Source: Spirosoma validum (GTDB lineage: Bacteria > Bacteroidota > Bacteroidia > Cytophagales > Spirosomataceae). Taken from it: a DNA stretch of 64,000 nt. The notes below the pieces were generated by a model. It was given only the letters and a program-made list of their open reading frames with translations, was not told the DNA's origin and did no database searches. Position numbers and translations under genes: made by a program. The stretch covers positions 992,001 to 1,056,000 of the forward strand of contig NZ_JACXAA010000001.1 of the NCBI RefSeq assembly GCF_014699035.1, given 5' to 3'. Of the stretch, positions 1-7,197 are shown in pieces. Every line of letters starts with the position of its first letter. The first letter of the stretch is position 1.

Positions 1-756
1 GAAAGGCTCATTGCGAATATCTCCCTTTGTATAACCTGAATTATTTAACACGTCTGAAATGATGTTTGCGTTCTGACCATCCGATGCCTTAAATTCGATT
101 GGTAAGGATCCGTTATGCCAAACTTCCAGTATGTCTTTCAAATAGGCTTCATAATGTACAATATCCCAGATTTCAGCCAACCTAACGGCTTTTACAAGAG
201 GGTCCTGTTCATTATTAAATAAAAAGTCGTAAGTACGATTTACCTCTAAACTCTGCCGAAGTTCCGCTATGTTTTTGGCAATTACCGGCGTTACATTGTT
301 AACGATTCTACCTGCTGCGTTTATCGAACTTGTTATCGAAGTTAACTCCTGTTGTAGAAGGTCCTTTTTACGTATAGCCGTCGCAAATCTCCGCTGTAGA
401 TCTGCTTTCATTGCAGCCAAAGAACAAATGATAAACGCTCCTTTTTGTTTATCATCTTCGCTTGGCTGCCAAGCAAATTTGGGTACCTCCTTACCTGCTT
501 CGATAAACTCTGTTCGGTAATAATTCATTATATACTGATGATATACTCGTCTATCGTCATCAGTTTTAGGCATAAGTTTAAGCGTAAACGAAGTATTCTC
601 TTCGTTTACAAAGATCTCCCCTCCACTTGGAAATTTGTCAACATTCTTAATCCAATACTGTAGTCTATCCTTAAAGGATTCCAAACGATCTAATTGTAGC
701 TTGTGATGCCAGGCGCGGGTATATCGATCTTGATAGGGTTCGGGTTCTGTGGTCAT
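1..756 (-). CDS. Unknown protein, C-terminus cut off by the window edge
   Basis: An open frame on the minus strand runs from an ATG at 756 to position 1 without a stop (252 codons), so the gene continues beyond the window. It starts MTTEPEPYQDRYTRAW. The product is soluble, rich in charged residues and probably mostly helical; the middle part (about residues 120-180) looks coiled-coil-like. I see no signal peptide, membrane segment or known motif and do not recognise the family. It lies 13 bp downstream of the integrase stop in the same direction, so the two are probably cotranscribed and this is cargo or an accessory gene of the integrated element. Because the frame has no stop inside the window, a simple ORF search would miss it. 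Confidence 0.7.
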   Translation of the reverse strand, partial: MTTEPEPYQDRYTRAWHHKLQLDRLESFKDRLQYWIKNVDKFPSGGEIFVNEENTSFTLKLMPKTDDDRRVYHQYIMNYYRTEFIEAGKEVPKFAWQPSEDDKQKGAFIICSLAAMKADLQRRFATAIRKKDLLQQELTSITSSINAAGRIVNNVTPVIAKNIAELRQSLEVNRTYDFLFNNEQDPLVKAVRLAEIWDIVHYEAYLKDILEVWHNGSLPIEFKASDGQNANIISDVLNNSGYTKGDIRNEPF

Positions 757-769
757 AAGAAAAGAAGAG

Positions 770-2134
770 TTATAGTAAAGCATCAAAAGCAGCGTCCAGC
801 GTATCGGAGGTGAACTCATCCAGATACACCGTCGTCATTTTCTCGGATTTATGACCCAGCATCTGGCCTGTGATAGCGTCAGCTACCCCAGCCCTTCTGA
901 GACTAGTGGCAAAGCTGTGGCGGGCTACGTAGGTCGTTAGGGGTGTATCAATGCCAACCCGCTCGCCTAAAGTCTTCAGGTCGGCATTGACCTGGCCCAA
1001 AATCTTGTTGAGCCGGTTATCGATCTGGGTAGCGGTTTTATGAATGTTGGCGTCCAAAATTGGAAAGACGTAATCCGTAGGCTTTATAAAGGTGATAGGC
1101 CGGTATTGCTCGATAATGGCCAGGGCCCCCTCGGCTAGTTTGATGTTAAACTTACCCCCCGTTTTTTGACGTACATACTGAAGGCGGGCAATACCTTTCT
1201 CATCGGTAGTAATATTCTTCCAGCGAATCTGGCAGAGGTCGACAAAGTTGATACCGGCGGCAAAGAAGGAAAACAGAAATACGTCTTTAGCCCGCTGCAT
1301 TCGCTCGGTCTCAATGCGGTTTTTCTGCTCGGCATATTTGCCCGTATATATATAGGTAGGCTGGTAGGCTTCGATCTTTCGAATATCCGCCCGGGTAATG
1401 GCCCGTTTACGCGTCGAGGTATTAAACTTACCCACGCTGAATTTATGCTTCTCGGTCGTGTTACGGGCAAAGGGGTAGTTCTCCAGTTTAGCGACTCCTT
1501 CCGATATAGCCCGGTTATATAGCGTCCGAAGCGTTCGAAAGCGAACCGATAGGGACGTGTCCATATTGCCCCGCTCCCGAAAGAACGACTCAAAGGCGTT
1601 GCAGAACTTGACCGTGATGGCCTCAAAGCGAACATCGGTCTTACCCGGATACTGAAGCGGAATAAATTCGGATAGCTGATTTTTGAGATCCTTATAAATA
1701 AGACCATTGCCAACCTTACCGGTTTTGCTCATCGTATCGATCTGCTCAAGGAGGTATTCCAGCACACTATAACTACGGGCTCGGCTGCGGTTCTCAATCG
1801 CTTTAGCCGCCACGGCACCCGCGTCGTGCACTTCATCAGCTAAGGTTAGCGACTTTGCCGCCTGGGCATACTGGGCTTCTTTGGCCGTTAGACGATTGAT
1901 CAGATCTTCCCGCAGGGGCTCGGGATAGCTTTTACGGATGGCTTCCTTAAAGCCGGTGTGCTTATCGTTCCAGTGCTTGGGATGCAAAGAGAGACCCGTA
2001 GCGATAAATTTTGTCTTACGATCCTTGGTGATGCGGACCCAGAAGGGGTGAGTCCCGTCTTTTAGGGTCTTGCTGGTGCGGTAAATGACTCGTACTGTGG
2101 CACTTCCTTCTTTATGCTCGGTGGTTCTGGCCAT
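770..2134 (-). CDS. Tyrosine recombinase / integrase (Bacteroidota type)
   Basis: A 454-aa site-specific recombinase that would integrate and excise the element next to it. The N-terminal 100 residues look like an Arm-DNA-binding domain (VRVIYRTSKTLKDGTHPFWV), followed by a SAM-like core-binding region (about 120-230) and the catalytic domain (about 240-454). Visible catalytic-box elements are AAGINFVDLCQIRW, YVARHSFATSLRRAG, MLGHKSEKMTTVYLDEF with the likely nucleophile Tyr near the end. The first box has Asn where XerD-like enzymes have Arg, and the second box has Tyr at the usual His; both are seen in Bacteroidota integrases such as the IntDOT group, which also lacks the first Arg. It points away from the tRNA-Pro fragment at 2286-2330, the usual arrangement of an integrase beside its att site. 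Confidence 0.93.
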   Translation of the reverse strand: MARTTEHKEGSATVRVIYRTSKTLKDGTHPFWVRITKDRKTKFIATGLSLHPKHWNDKHTGFKEAIRKSYPEPLREDLINRLTAKEAQYAQAAKSLTLADEVHDAGAVAAKAIENRSRARSYSVLEYLLEQIDTMSKTGKVGNGLIYKDLKNQLSEFIPLQYPGKTDVRFEAITVKFCNAFESFFRERGNMDTSLSVRFRTLRTLYNRAISEGVAKLENYPFARNTTEKHKFSVGKFNTSTRKRAITRADIRKIEAYQPTYIYTGKYAEQKNRIETERMQRAKDVFLFSFFAAGINFVDLCQIRWKNITTDEKGIARLQYVRQKTGGKFNIKLAEGALAIIEQYRPITFIKPTDYVFPILDANIHKTATQIDNRLNKILGQVNADLKTLGERVGIDTPLTTYVARHSFATSLRRAGVADAITGQMLGHKSEKMTTVYLDEFTSDTLDAAFDALL

Positions 2135-2285
2135 GTTGTACCTGCTTTGAGTACATCGTTAGGTACAACAAATATAACAAACAACGCCATATTAACAACA
2201 AACGCTAACAAACAGAACAAGGCAAATAAGTCTGATTTTCAGACCACTAAGGAAGAATAACAAGGAATAATTAATTACAGAATAC

Positions 2286-2330
2286 TGCATGGGGTGCAAG
2301 AGGTCGTGGGTTCGAATCCCGCCTTCCCGA
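2286..2330 (+). other. 3' fragment of tRNA-Pro(GGG); likely attachment site of the integrated element
   Basis: The sequence holds the anticodon loop ATGGGGT (2289-2295), the 3' anticodon-stem strand GCAAG, variable region AGGTC, T-arm GTGGG TTCGAAT CCCGC, the acceptor strand CTTCCCG and discriminator A at 2330. The anticodon GGG reads proline. The 5' half (acceptor, D-arm and most of the 5' anticodon stem) is absent: upstream bases do not form the expected CTTGC stem strand. This is therefore a displaced tRNA 3' end, as left when an element integrates into a tRNA gene. The intact tRNA-Pro should lie at the other end of the element, left of this window. The native tRNA terminator follows at 2349. 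Confidence 0.8.
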
Positions 2331-2348
2331 CAATTGATAATTATATAA

Positions 2349-2378
2349 GGAGACACAATCACTGGTGTCTCCTTTTTT
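2349..2378 (+). terminator. Rho-independent terminator of the former tRNA-Pro gene
   Basis: Perfect 8-bp stem GGAGACAC / GTGTCTCC (2349-2356 and 2365-2372), 8-nt loop, followed by six T. It sits 18 bp after the tRNA-Pro fragment and probably terminated the original tRNA transcript. Confidence 0.85.
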
Positions 2379-2379
2379 A

Positions 2380-2845
2380 TTCCCCCCCTATTAGCGGTTT
2401 GCCCAGGCTAAATTCAATTGTTGCGTTTTTGATTTCTAAATAATCATAAAGGCCCATATTTATTATTTTTTTAGGGTTCGTTATGGAATCTCTCTACTTA
2501 CTGCATCTTCTTAGAAAAGATTCTGTAGAGTGTATTTATTGAAATACTAAACCTTAACAATTATTTTATGATCAACGCCCCGCCCCATTGAATGCAACAT
2601 GATTAAGGGTATAGCAAATTAGGAGAGATTGGCTGTATTTCAGGAGGGAAATGACGATTTACTTATCTGCCGTATAAGGTTTTTACAACAGCTTGTTCCA
2701 GACATCTAACTCCGATTTAGATTGTCTATGAAGGGAATGGTTTGTGAAAGCTCTTAAGCGTTACCAGGTTTTAGTCAGTCAAATCGGATATATCCAACTA
2801 TTTATTACTGGATTACAATAAAAGTGAAATATTTGACATATAGAA
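2380..2845. other. Gene-free stretch; no feature recognised
   Basis: About 470 bp of AT-rich DNA between the tRNA terminator and the exbB promoter region. No open frame with coding character, tRNA or strong hairpin was seen on either strand. It may simply be the junction between the integration site and the next operon. Confidence 0.5.
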
Positions 2846-2878
2846 TTGTATGGTTTTAATCAGAAAACCATATTTTTG
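2846..2878 (+). promoter_or_regulatory. Possible promoter of the exbB-tonB operon
   Basis: TATTTTTG at 2871-2878 fits the Bacteroidota -7 consensus TAnnTTTG; a TTG at 2846-2848 lies 22 bp upstream, slightly far for a -33 element. This would give a leader of about 110 nt before exbB. Prediction by eye. Confidence 0.35.
2849..2872. repeat. 9-bp inverted repeat overlapping the putative exbB promoter
   Basis: TATGGTTTT (2849-2857), six-base spacer AATCAG, AAAACCATA (2864-2872), a perfect 9-bp inverted repeat. Its right end overlaps the -7 element, so it is well placed for an operator that represses exbB; it could instead be a leader hairpin. No cognate regulator is in the window. Confidence 0.45.
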
Positions 2879-2997
2879 TGGAGGTTTGAAAGCATTTCCG
2901 TCAAATATTTGGATGGACAAACCGAAAGAGTCTAAATTTTTCACTTTTTTTACCGGGCAAACCAACTTTTAAATTTTAACCCTACAGTCCAGTTACA

Positions 2998-3831
2998 ATG
3001 AAAACACAAACTCCCTCTCCAGCACCTGCCAAAGCACCGGCACCAAAGAAGAAGTCAGGCGGTCTGAACCCAGCGTTGGTAATTCCCGTCCTGCTAATCA
3101 TTGGTATCCTGACTTACATGTTCGTTTTCGGTGATGGCAGTCACTTTCAGGAAGGCGATAACACAAAAGAACCACTGCCCGGCGATTATTTCGGCACCGT
3201 TTACAAGGGAGGTTTTATCGTACCAATTCTGTTTACCTGCTTCTTAACAGTATTAGTATTCTCCATCGAACGGTTCATCACAATTGGCCGGGCTAATGGC
3301 TCAGGCTCAATTGATGATTTTGTTCGGAAAATCAAAGGCCAACTTGATCGTAACGAAGTAGCCGCTGCTATTCAGGAATGTGACCGCCAGAAAGGCTCAA
3401 TCGGTAATGTTGTAAAAACAGCTCTGGTAAAATACCAACAACTGGCTACAGATACCCAGTTGGACAAAGAACAGAAGTTGGTAGCATTACAAAAAGAGGT
3501 TGAGGAAGCCACTACGCTCGAATTGCCGATGCTCGAAAAGAACCTGACAATTATCGCTACGTTGGCCTCGGTTTCGACCCTGATCGCTCTGCTTGGAACA
3601 GTACTTGGTATGATTCGGGCTTTCGCAGCTATGGGTGCTACCGGTCAGCCTGACACAGGTGCGCTTTCAACTGGTATTTCTGAGGCTCTTGTAAACACAG
3701 CTCTTGGAATCGGTACAGCTGCTATTGCCACAATCATGTATAGCTATTTCACCAGCCGTATTGACGTACTGACGTACAATATTGATGAAATTGGCCTTAG
3801 CATTCAGCAAAACTTTGCGGCTCACTACTAG
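2998..3831 (+). CDS. exbB: ExbB / TolQ / MotA-family proton channel protein
   Basis: A 277-aa inner-membrane protein that, with ExbD, uses the proton gradient to energise TonB. After a Lys/Pro-rich cytoplasmic tip, a first membrane segment lies at about residues 25-45 (LNPALVIPVLLIIGILTYMF), a second at about 75-95 (GFIVPILFTCFLTVLVF), and the family-typical pair at about 180-205 and 230-250, with LIALLGTVLGMIRAF and the conserved small-residue helix ALVNTALGIGTAAIATI. It is first in an operon with two exbD genes and tonB. Start is the ATG at 2998 after an AT-rich leader; there is no clear Shine-Dalgarno site, as usual in this phylum. Confidence 0.95.
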   Translation: MKTQTPSPAPAKAPAPKKKSGGLNPALVIPVLLIIGILTYMFVFGDGSHFQEGDNTKEPLPGDYFGTVYKGGFIVPILFTCFLTVLVFSIERFITIGRANGSGSIDDFVRKIKGQLDRNEVAAAIQECDRQKGSIGNVVKTALVKYQQLATDTQLDKEQKLVALQKEVEEATTLELPMLEKNLTIIATLASVSTLIALLGTVLGMIRAFAAMGATGQPDTGALSTGISEALVNTALGIGTAAIATIMYSYFTSRIDVLTYNIDEIGLSIQQNFAAHY

Positions 3832-3904
3832 GCCGATTAAGACCGTTGATGTAAACTAACCCATCCTGCCCAACCGAATTGGGCAGGAAGAAACAAAATA
3901 ACTC

Positions 3905-4531
3905 ATGCCAGCAGTTAAAATTAAACGCGCCAGTTCCACAGTCGATATGACAGCTATGTGCGACGTGGCGTTTCTGTTGCTGACGTTCTTTATCCTTACG
4001 GCTCAGTTCAGATCACAAGATGCCGCTGCTATCGAAACGCCTTCGTCTATTTCAGGAATCAAAGTACCTGATAGTGACATCATGACCATTGGTCTTGGCA
4101 GAGATGGTAAGGTTTATTTTGGGATTGATAATGCGCAAAACCGCATTGCCATGCTGGATAACATTGCTGCAGCGAAAGGTATAACCTTCACGAATAATGA
4201 AAAGAAGGAATTTTCGCTGATGTCGAACTTTGGCTTACCTATTAATCAGTTAAAATCGTTTTTAAACCTGCCAAAAGAACAACAGGCAAAAATAAAACAG
4301 CCTGGAATTCCAACAGACTCTACTGGTGCAGGTCCAACAAACGAACTGAAAGAATGGGTATATAACTCTCGAAAGGCTAATAACAATTTGCGAATTGCGT
4401 TGAAAGGTGATAATCTCGCTAAATTCCCCGAATTCAAGAATGTACTAGCTACGCTACAAGCTCAGAATATCAATAAATTCAACCTTATTACAGGCACAGA
4501 AGCCCCGCCTGCTGGTTGGAAAGCTGATTAA
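3905..4531 (+). CDS. exbD: ExbD/TolR-family biopolymer transport protein (first copy)
   Basis: A 208-aa protein with one N-terminal membrane helix (about residues 15-37, DMTAMCDVAFLLLTFFIL). The Asp in the helix (CDVAF) is the position that carries protons in ExbD/TolR. The rest is periplasmic. It is longer than usual because of an extra stretch in the middle of the periplasmic part (about 75-150), which may specialise it. It lies 73 bp after exbB and 58 bp before a second exbD. Paired, non-identical ExbD proteins next to TonB are common in Bacteroidota. Confidence 0.93.
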   Translation: MPAVKIKRASSTVDMTAMCDVAFLLLTFFILTAQFRSQDAAAIETPSSISGIKVPDSDIMTIGLGRDGKVYFGIDNAQNRIAMLDNIAAAKGITFTNNEKKEFSLMSNFGLPINQLKSFLNLPKEQQAKIKQPGIPTDSTGAGPTNELKEWVYNSRKANNNLRIALKGDNLAKFPEFKNVLATLQAQNINKFNLITGTEAPPAGWKAD

Positions 4532-4589
4532 ACGCTTAGGCGATTGCAACTCAAATCTGATTTTCATCTCGCGAATCTGTTAAGAAAAC

Positions 4590-5126
4590 ATGGCAGAAAT
4601 TAACACTGGCGGTGGTGGTGGTAAGCATGATGGTGGTAAAGTAAGGTCCAAAAAAGCGTCAACTCGTGTAGACATGACGCCTATGGTTGACCTGGGATTT
4701 CTCCTAATTACCTTCTTCATTTTGGCCACTACCTTGAGCAAGCCATCTTCGATGACGCTCAACGTGCCAGATAAAACACAAAAGGAAGAAACGGAACCTA
4801 TCAAGGCTTCCAACGTAATGACAATCTTTCTAGGGAAAGATAATAAGGCGCACTACATTTTTGGTAAAGCGGCCAATGAAGATCCCGAAGTAAAGACGGT
4901 TGGCTATGGGTATGAATTTCGTCAGGCACTTACAGAAAATGCCAAGAAAGTAGGTGGTGAAAAATTTGTTGTGGTTATTAAGCCCACCAAACAATCAACT
5001 TACAAGAATATGGTTGACGTACTGGATGAAATGGCGATTACTAAACTTAAGCGCTATGCTCTGGTAGATCAGTTAACTGCGGACGAAAAGAAGCTACTTA
5101 AAGACAAAGTAAAACTAGACACATAA
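4590..5126 (+). CDS. exbD: ExbD/TolR-family biopolymer transport protein (second copy)
   Basis: A 178-aa paralogue of the previous gene. After a Gly/Lys-rich cytoplasmic start the single membrane helix (about residues 25-50) carries the conserved MTPMVDLGFLLITFFIL with the proton-carrying Asp. The periplasmic domain ends with a TolR-like fold (VVVIKPTKQSTYKNMVDVLDEM). Its stop is 5 bp before tonB, so the two are almost certainly translated from one message. Confidence 0.94.
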   Translation: MAEINTGGGGGKHDGGKVRSKKASTRVDMTPMVDLGFLLITFFILATTLSKPSSMTLNVPDKTQKEETEPIKASNVMTIFLGKDNKAHYIFGKAANEDPEVKTVGYGYEFRQALTENAKKVGGEKFVVVIKPTKQSTYKNMVDVLDEMAITKLKRYALVDQLTADEKKLLKDKVKLDT

Positions 5127-5131
5127 ACACC

Positions 5132-5956
5132 ATGGCAGAATTAGACTCCAAGGCAACACTCGATGATATCGTGTTTGCCAATCGGAACCAGGCGTATGGT
5201 GCGTATTCGTTGCGTAAGGAATACCCTAAGACTGTAACACGTGCCCTAATAATCGGTGGCATTTTGTTCACGCTTGGTGTACTTGCGCCAACGATTATCA
5301 CGGCACTGACTCCAGAACCTGAACAGCAAGCGATGGTTGAAGTGGACTTGATGAAGCTTCCTCCGCCACCTATTGATCCGAACGAACCGCCACCGCCACC
5401 ACCACCACCAGTAGAGGTGCCGAAAGTGAATACGGTAAAATTCCTACCGCCGGAAGTAAAACCGGATGAGGAAGTTCCTGAAGAGACACCACCCCCTGCT
5501 GTTGAAGAGTTAAAAGAGGCTGTTGCCGCTGAAAAAACTCAGGAAGGTGATCCAAACGCTGAAGAGGTAATTGCTGCCCCTGAAGCTACAGCAGCGCCAA
5601 CGAAAGTGGAGGTTGCTGTAGAAGCTGCGCCAAAAGAAGAGGAAATCTTTACGGTTGTGGAGCAGCAGCCGGAATTTACAGGCGGTATGGCCGCTTTAGG
5701 TCAATATTTACAGAAGAATCTACGATATCCAGCCGCTGCCCAGCGTGCTAACGTATCGGGGCGGGTATTCGTAAGTTTCGTAGTAAATACTGACGGTAGT
5801 ATTCAAGACGTACAGGTCTTAAAAGGCCTGGGTTTCGGGACAGATGAAGAGGCCCAACGTGTGGTGAAAGGAATGCCTAAATGGCGTCCGGGTAAGCAAT
5901 CAGGTCGTCCGGTTCGTGTAAAATATAACTTACCGATCAACTTTACGCTGGAATAA
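5132..5956 (+). CDS. tonB: Energy transducer TonB
   Basis: A 274-aa TonB. An N-terminal cytoplasmic segment (DIVFANRNQAYGAYSLRKEY, a motif common in Bacteroidota TonB) precedes one membrane helix (about residues 35-55), then a periplasm-spanning Pro-rich and Glu-rich linker (PPPPPPPP near residue 90; acidic to about 165) and a C-terminal TonB domain (about 185-274) with FTGGMAALGQYLQKNLRYP and GRVFVSFVVNTDGSI. It contacts the TonB box of outer-membrane receptors and would serve, among others, the haem receptor at 31190. Five bases separate it from exbD. Confidence 0.96.
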   Translation: MAELDSKATLDDIVFANRNQAYGAYSLRKEYPKTVTRALIIGGILFTLGVLAPTIITALTPEPEQQAMVEVDLMKLPPPPIDPNEPPPPPPPPVEVPKVNTVKFLPPEVKPDEEVPEETPPPAVEELKEAVAAEKTQEGDPNAEEVIAAPEATAAPTKVEVAVEAAPKEEEIFTVVEQQPEFTGGMAALGQYLQKNLRYPAAAQRANVSGRVFVSFVVNTDGSIQDVQVLKGLGFGTDEEAQRVVKGMPKWRPGKQSGRPVRVKYNLPINFTLE

Positions 5957-5963
5957 CTTTTCT

Positions 5964-6185
5964 ATGCGCAAACAAAATGGTGGGCCGGCACAGCTGACTT
6001 TGTATATTTCAATATTGGCTTCGCTGGCATATTTGGGAGGAGGCATCGCACTGATTGCCTCCTCTCAGTCTTTTGGGATGTTACCCGAGCCGGGAATTCT
6101 CCGATATAGTATGGGCTTACTTTTACTTATATATGGAGGTTTCCGTGCTTATCGAGCCTATCAACGTTTTAAAGAAAATGACTAA
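5964..6185 (+). CDS. Small two-helix membrane protein
   Basis: A 73-aa protein with two hydrophobic segments (about residues 10-32, LTLYISILASLAYLGGGIAL, and 45-60, RYSMGLLLLIYGGFRAYRAY) and a charged tail. I do not recognise a family. It starts 7 bp after tonB and its stop overlaps the start of the following lipoprotein gene by 8 bp (ATGACTAA), so it is part of the same operon and translationally coupled. It may be an accessory of the TonB complex; that is inference from position only. Confidence 0.75.
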   Translation: MRKQNGGPAQLTLYISILASLAYLGGGIALIASSQSFGMLPEPGILRYSMGLLLLIYGGFRAYRAYQRFKEND

Positions 6186-7110
6186 TCGATTTCTCGTAAC
6201 TGTAGGCTTGTTAATTTCTGTATTAGGTTGTAATGGTGATAAACCCCCATTAGATAATCCTTCACAAGGTACTATTGTTGTTGCTGCCGATGAGTCTTTT
6301 CATCCTTTAGTAACTCAATTAACCTCTGCCTATTCCGGTATCTATCCTAACACACATTTTAAAATCGTTTTCAAACCGGAACAGGAAGCAATTAATATGA
6401 TGCTTCATGACAGCGCCAGGCTCGTTTTCGCAACACGTACCTTAAAACCTAATGAGCGGGCCATGTTAGATCAACGGAAAATAAAAGGAGCTACCGAGAA
6501 GATCGCAACTGATGGAGTCGCTTTGATTATTAACAAAGCGAATTCAGATAGCTTAGTTACGATGAACGAATTGAGTCAAATCTTTAGTGGGAAGATTAAG
6601 CAATGGTCTCAGTTGAAAGGTGGTAATCAAACAGGCCCCATCACTTTAGTATTTGACAACAACAATTCCAGCAATTTAGAGTTTGTATTAAATAAATTTA
6701 ATACAAAGGATGTCCGTAACTTACGTATTTATACTACGCGATCAAATAAGGAGGTAATTGATTTCGTCCGTAAGAATCCATCGGCATTAGGATTTATTGG
6801 TGTTAACTGGATTAGCGATAGTGACGAGCCTCTTTCGGTGGAATTAGCACAGGATCTTCACGTAATGGGTGTCTCACCAAAAGATAATCCATTAAAACGA
6901 GACGATTATTTTCAGCCTTTTCAGGAAGATCTAGGCATGCAGCGATATCCACTACGTCGACCGGTATATATTTTAAGCCGTGAAACGCATCCTGGTTTAG
7001 GAGGAGGATTAATTAATTATATAGCTAGGGACGCCGGTTCGTTAATCATTCGTAAATTGGGACTTTGGCCAAGAATACCGTATGATCGCGTGATAAACTT
7101 GACGAAATGA
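6178..7110 (+). CDS. PstS-like phosphate/anion substrate-binding lipoprotein
   Basis: The chosen ATG at 6178 gives 310 aa with a lipoprotein signal (LLISVLGC, lipid Cys at residue 18); a longer in-frame reading from 6055 would run through the upstream gene and lacks a signal peptide. The mature part resembles PBP-like domains of PstS: GTIVVAADESFHPLVTQL, then INKANSDSLVTMNELSQIFSGKIKQW, the phosphate-binding-protein signature region, and NNSSNLEFV. No PstC/A/B genes are nearby. PstS-like proteins beside tonB recur in Bacteroidota, where they may act with the TonB system instead of an ABC importer; the ligand here is unknown. Confidence 0.82.
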   Translation: MTNRFLVTVGLLISVLGCNGDKPPLDNPSQGTIVVAADESFHPLVTQLTSAYSGIYPNTHFKIVFKPEQEAINMMLHDSARLVFATRTLKPNERAMLDQRKIKGATEKIATDGVALIINKANSDSLVTMNELSQIFSGKIKQWSQLKGGNQTGPITLVFDNNNSSNLEFVLNKFNTKDVRNLRIYTTRSNKEVIDFVRKNPSALGFIGVNWISDSDEPLSVELAQDLHVMGVSPKDNPLKRDDYFQPFQEDLGMQRYPLRRPVYILSRETHPGLGGGLINYIARDAGSLIIRKLGLWPRIPYDRVINLTK

Positions 7111-7120
7111 CCATGTTTTT

Positions 7121-7148
7121 TTGGTTTAAGCGCAATTTTTTAATTTTG
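7121..7148 (+). promoter_or_regulatory. Promoter before the TPR protein gene
   Basis: TTG at 7121-7123 and TAATTTTG at 7141-7148 (spacer 17 bp) match the Bacteroidota -33/-7 pattern. It suggests the TPR gene can be transcribed separately from the tonB operon. Confidence 0.55.
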
Positions 7149-7197
7149 AGAATTGTTTAATTAACACTAACCTTTTTTCAATTCCAACTTGATTTAC

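Noticed and set aside
1135..1713. Open frame in another phase within the integrase gene
   Set aside because: Same strand, shifted frame, Arg/Ser-rich translation typical of out-of-frame reading of the real integrase.
2230..2331. Complete tRNA gene at the tRNA-Pro position
   Set aside because: Only the 3' half from the anticodon loop onward can be folded; no matching 5' acceptor strand, D-arm or full anticodon stem lies upstream.
6055..6177. Longer N-terminus for the PstS-like protein
   Set aside because: It would overlap almost the whole small membrane gene and hide the lipoprotein signal that begins at 6178.
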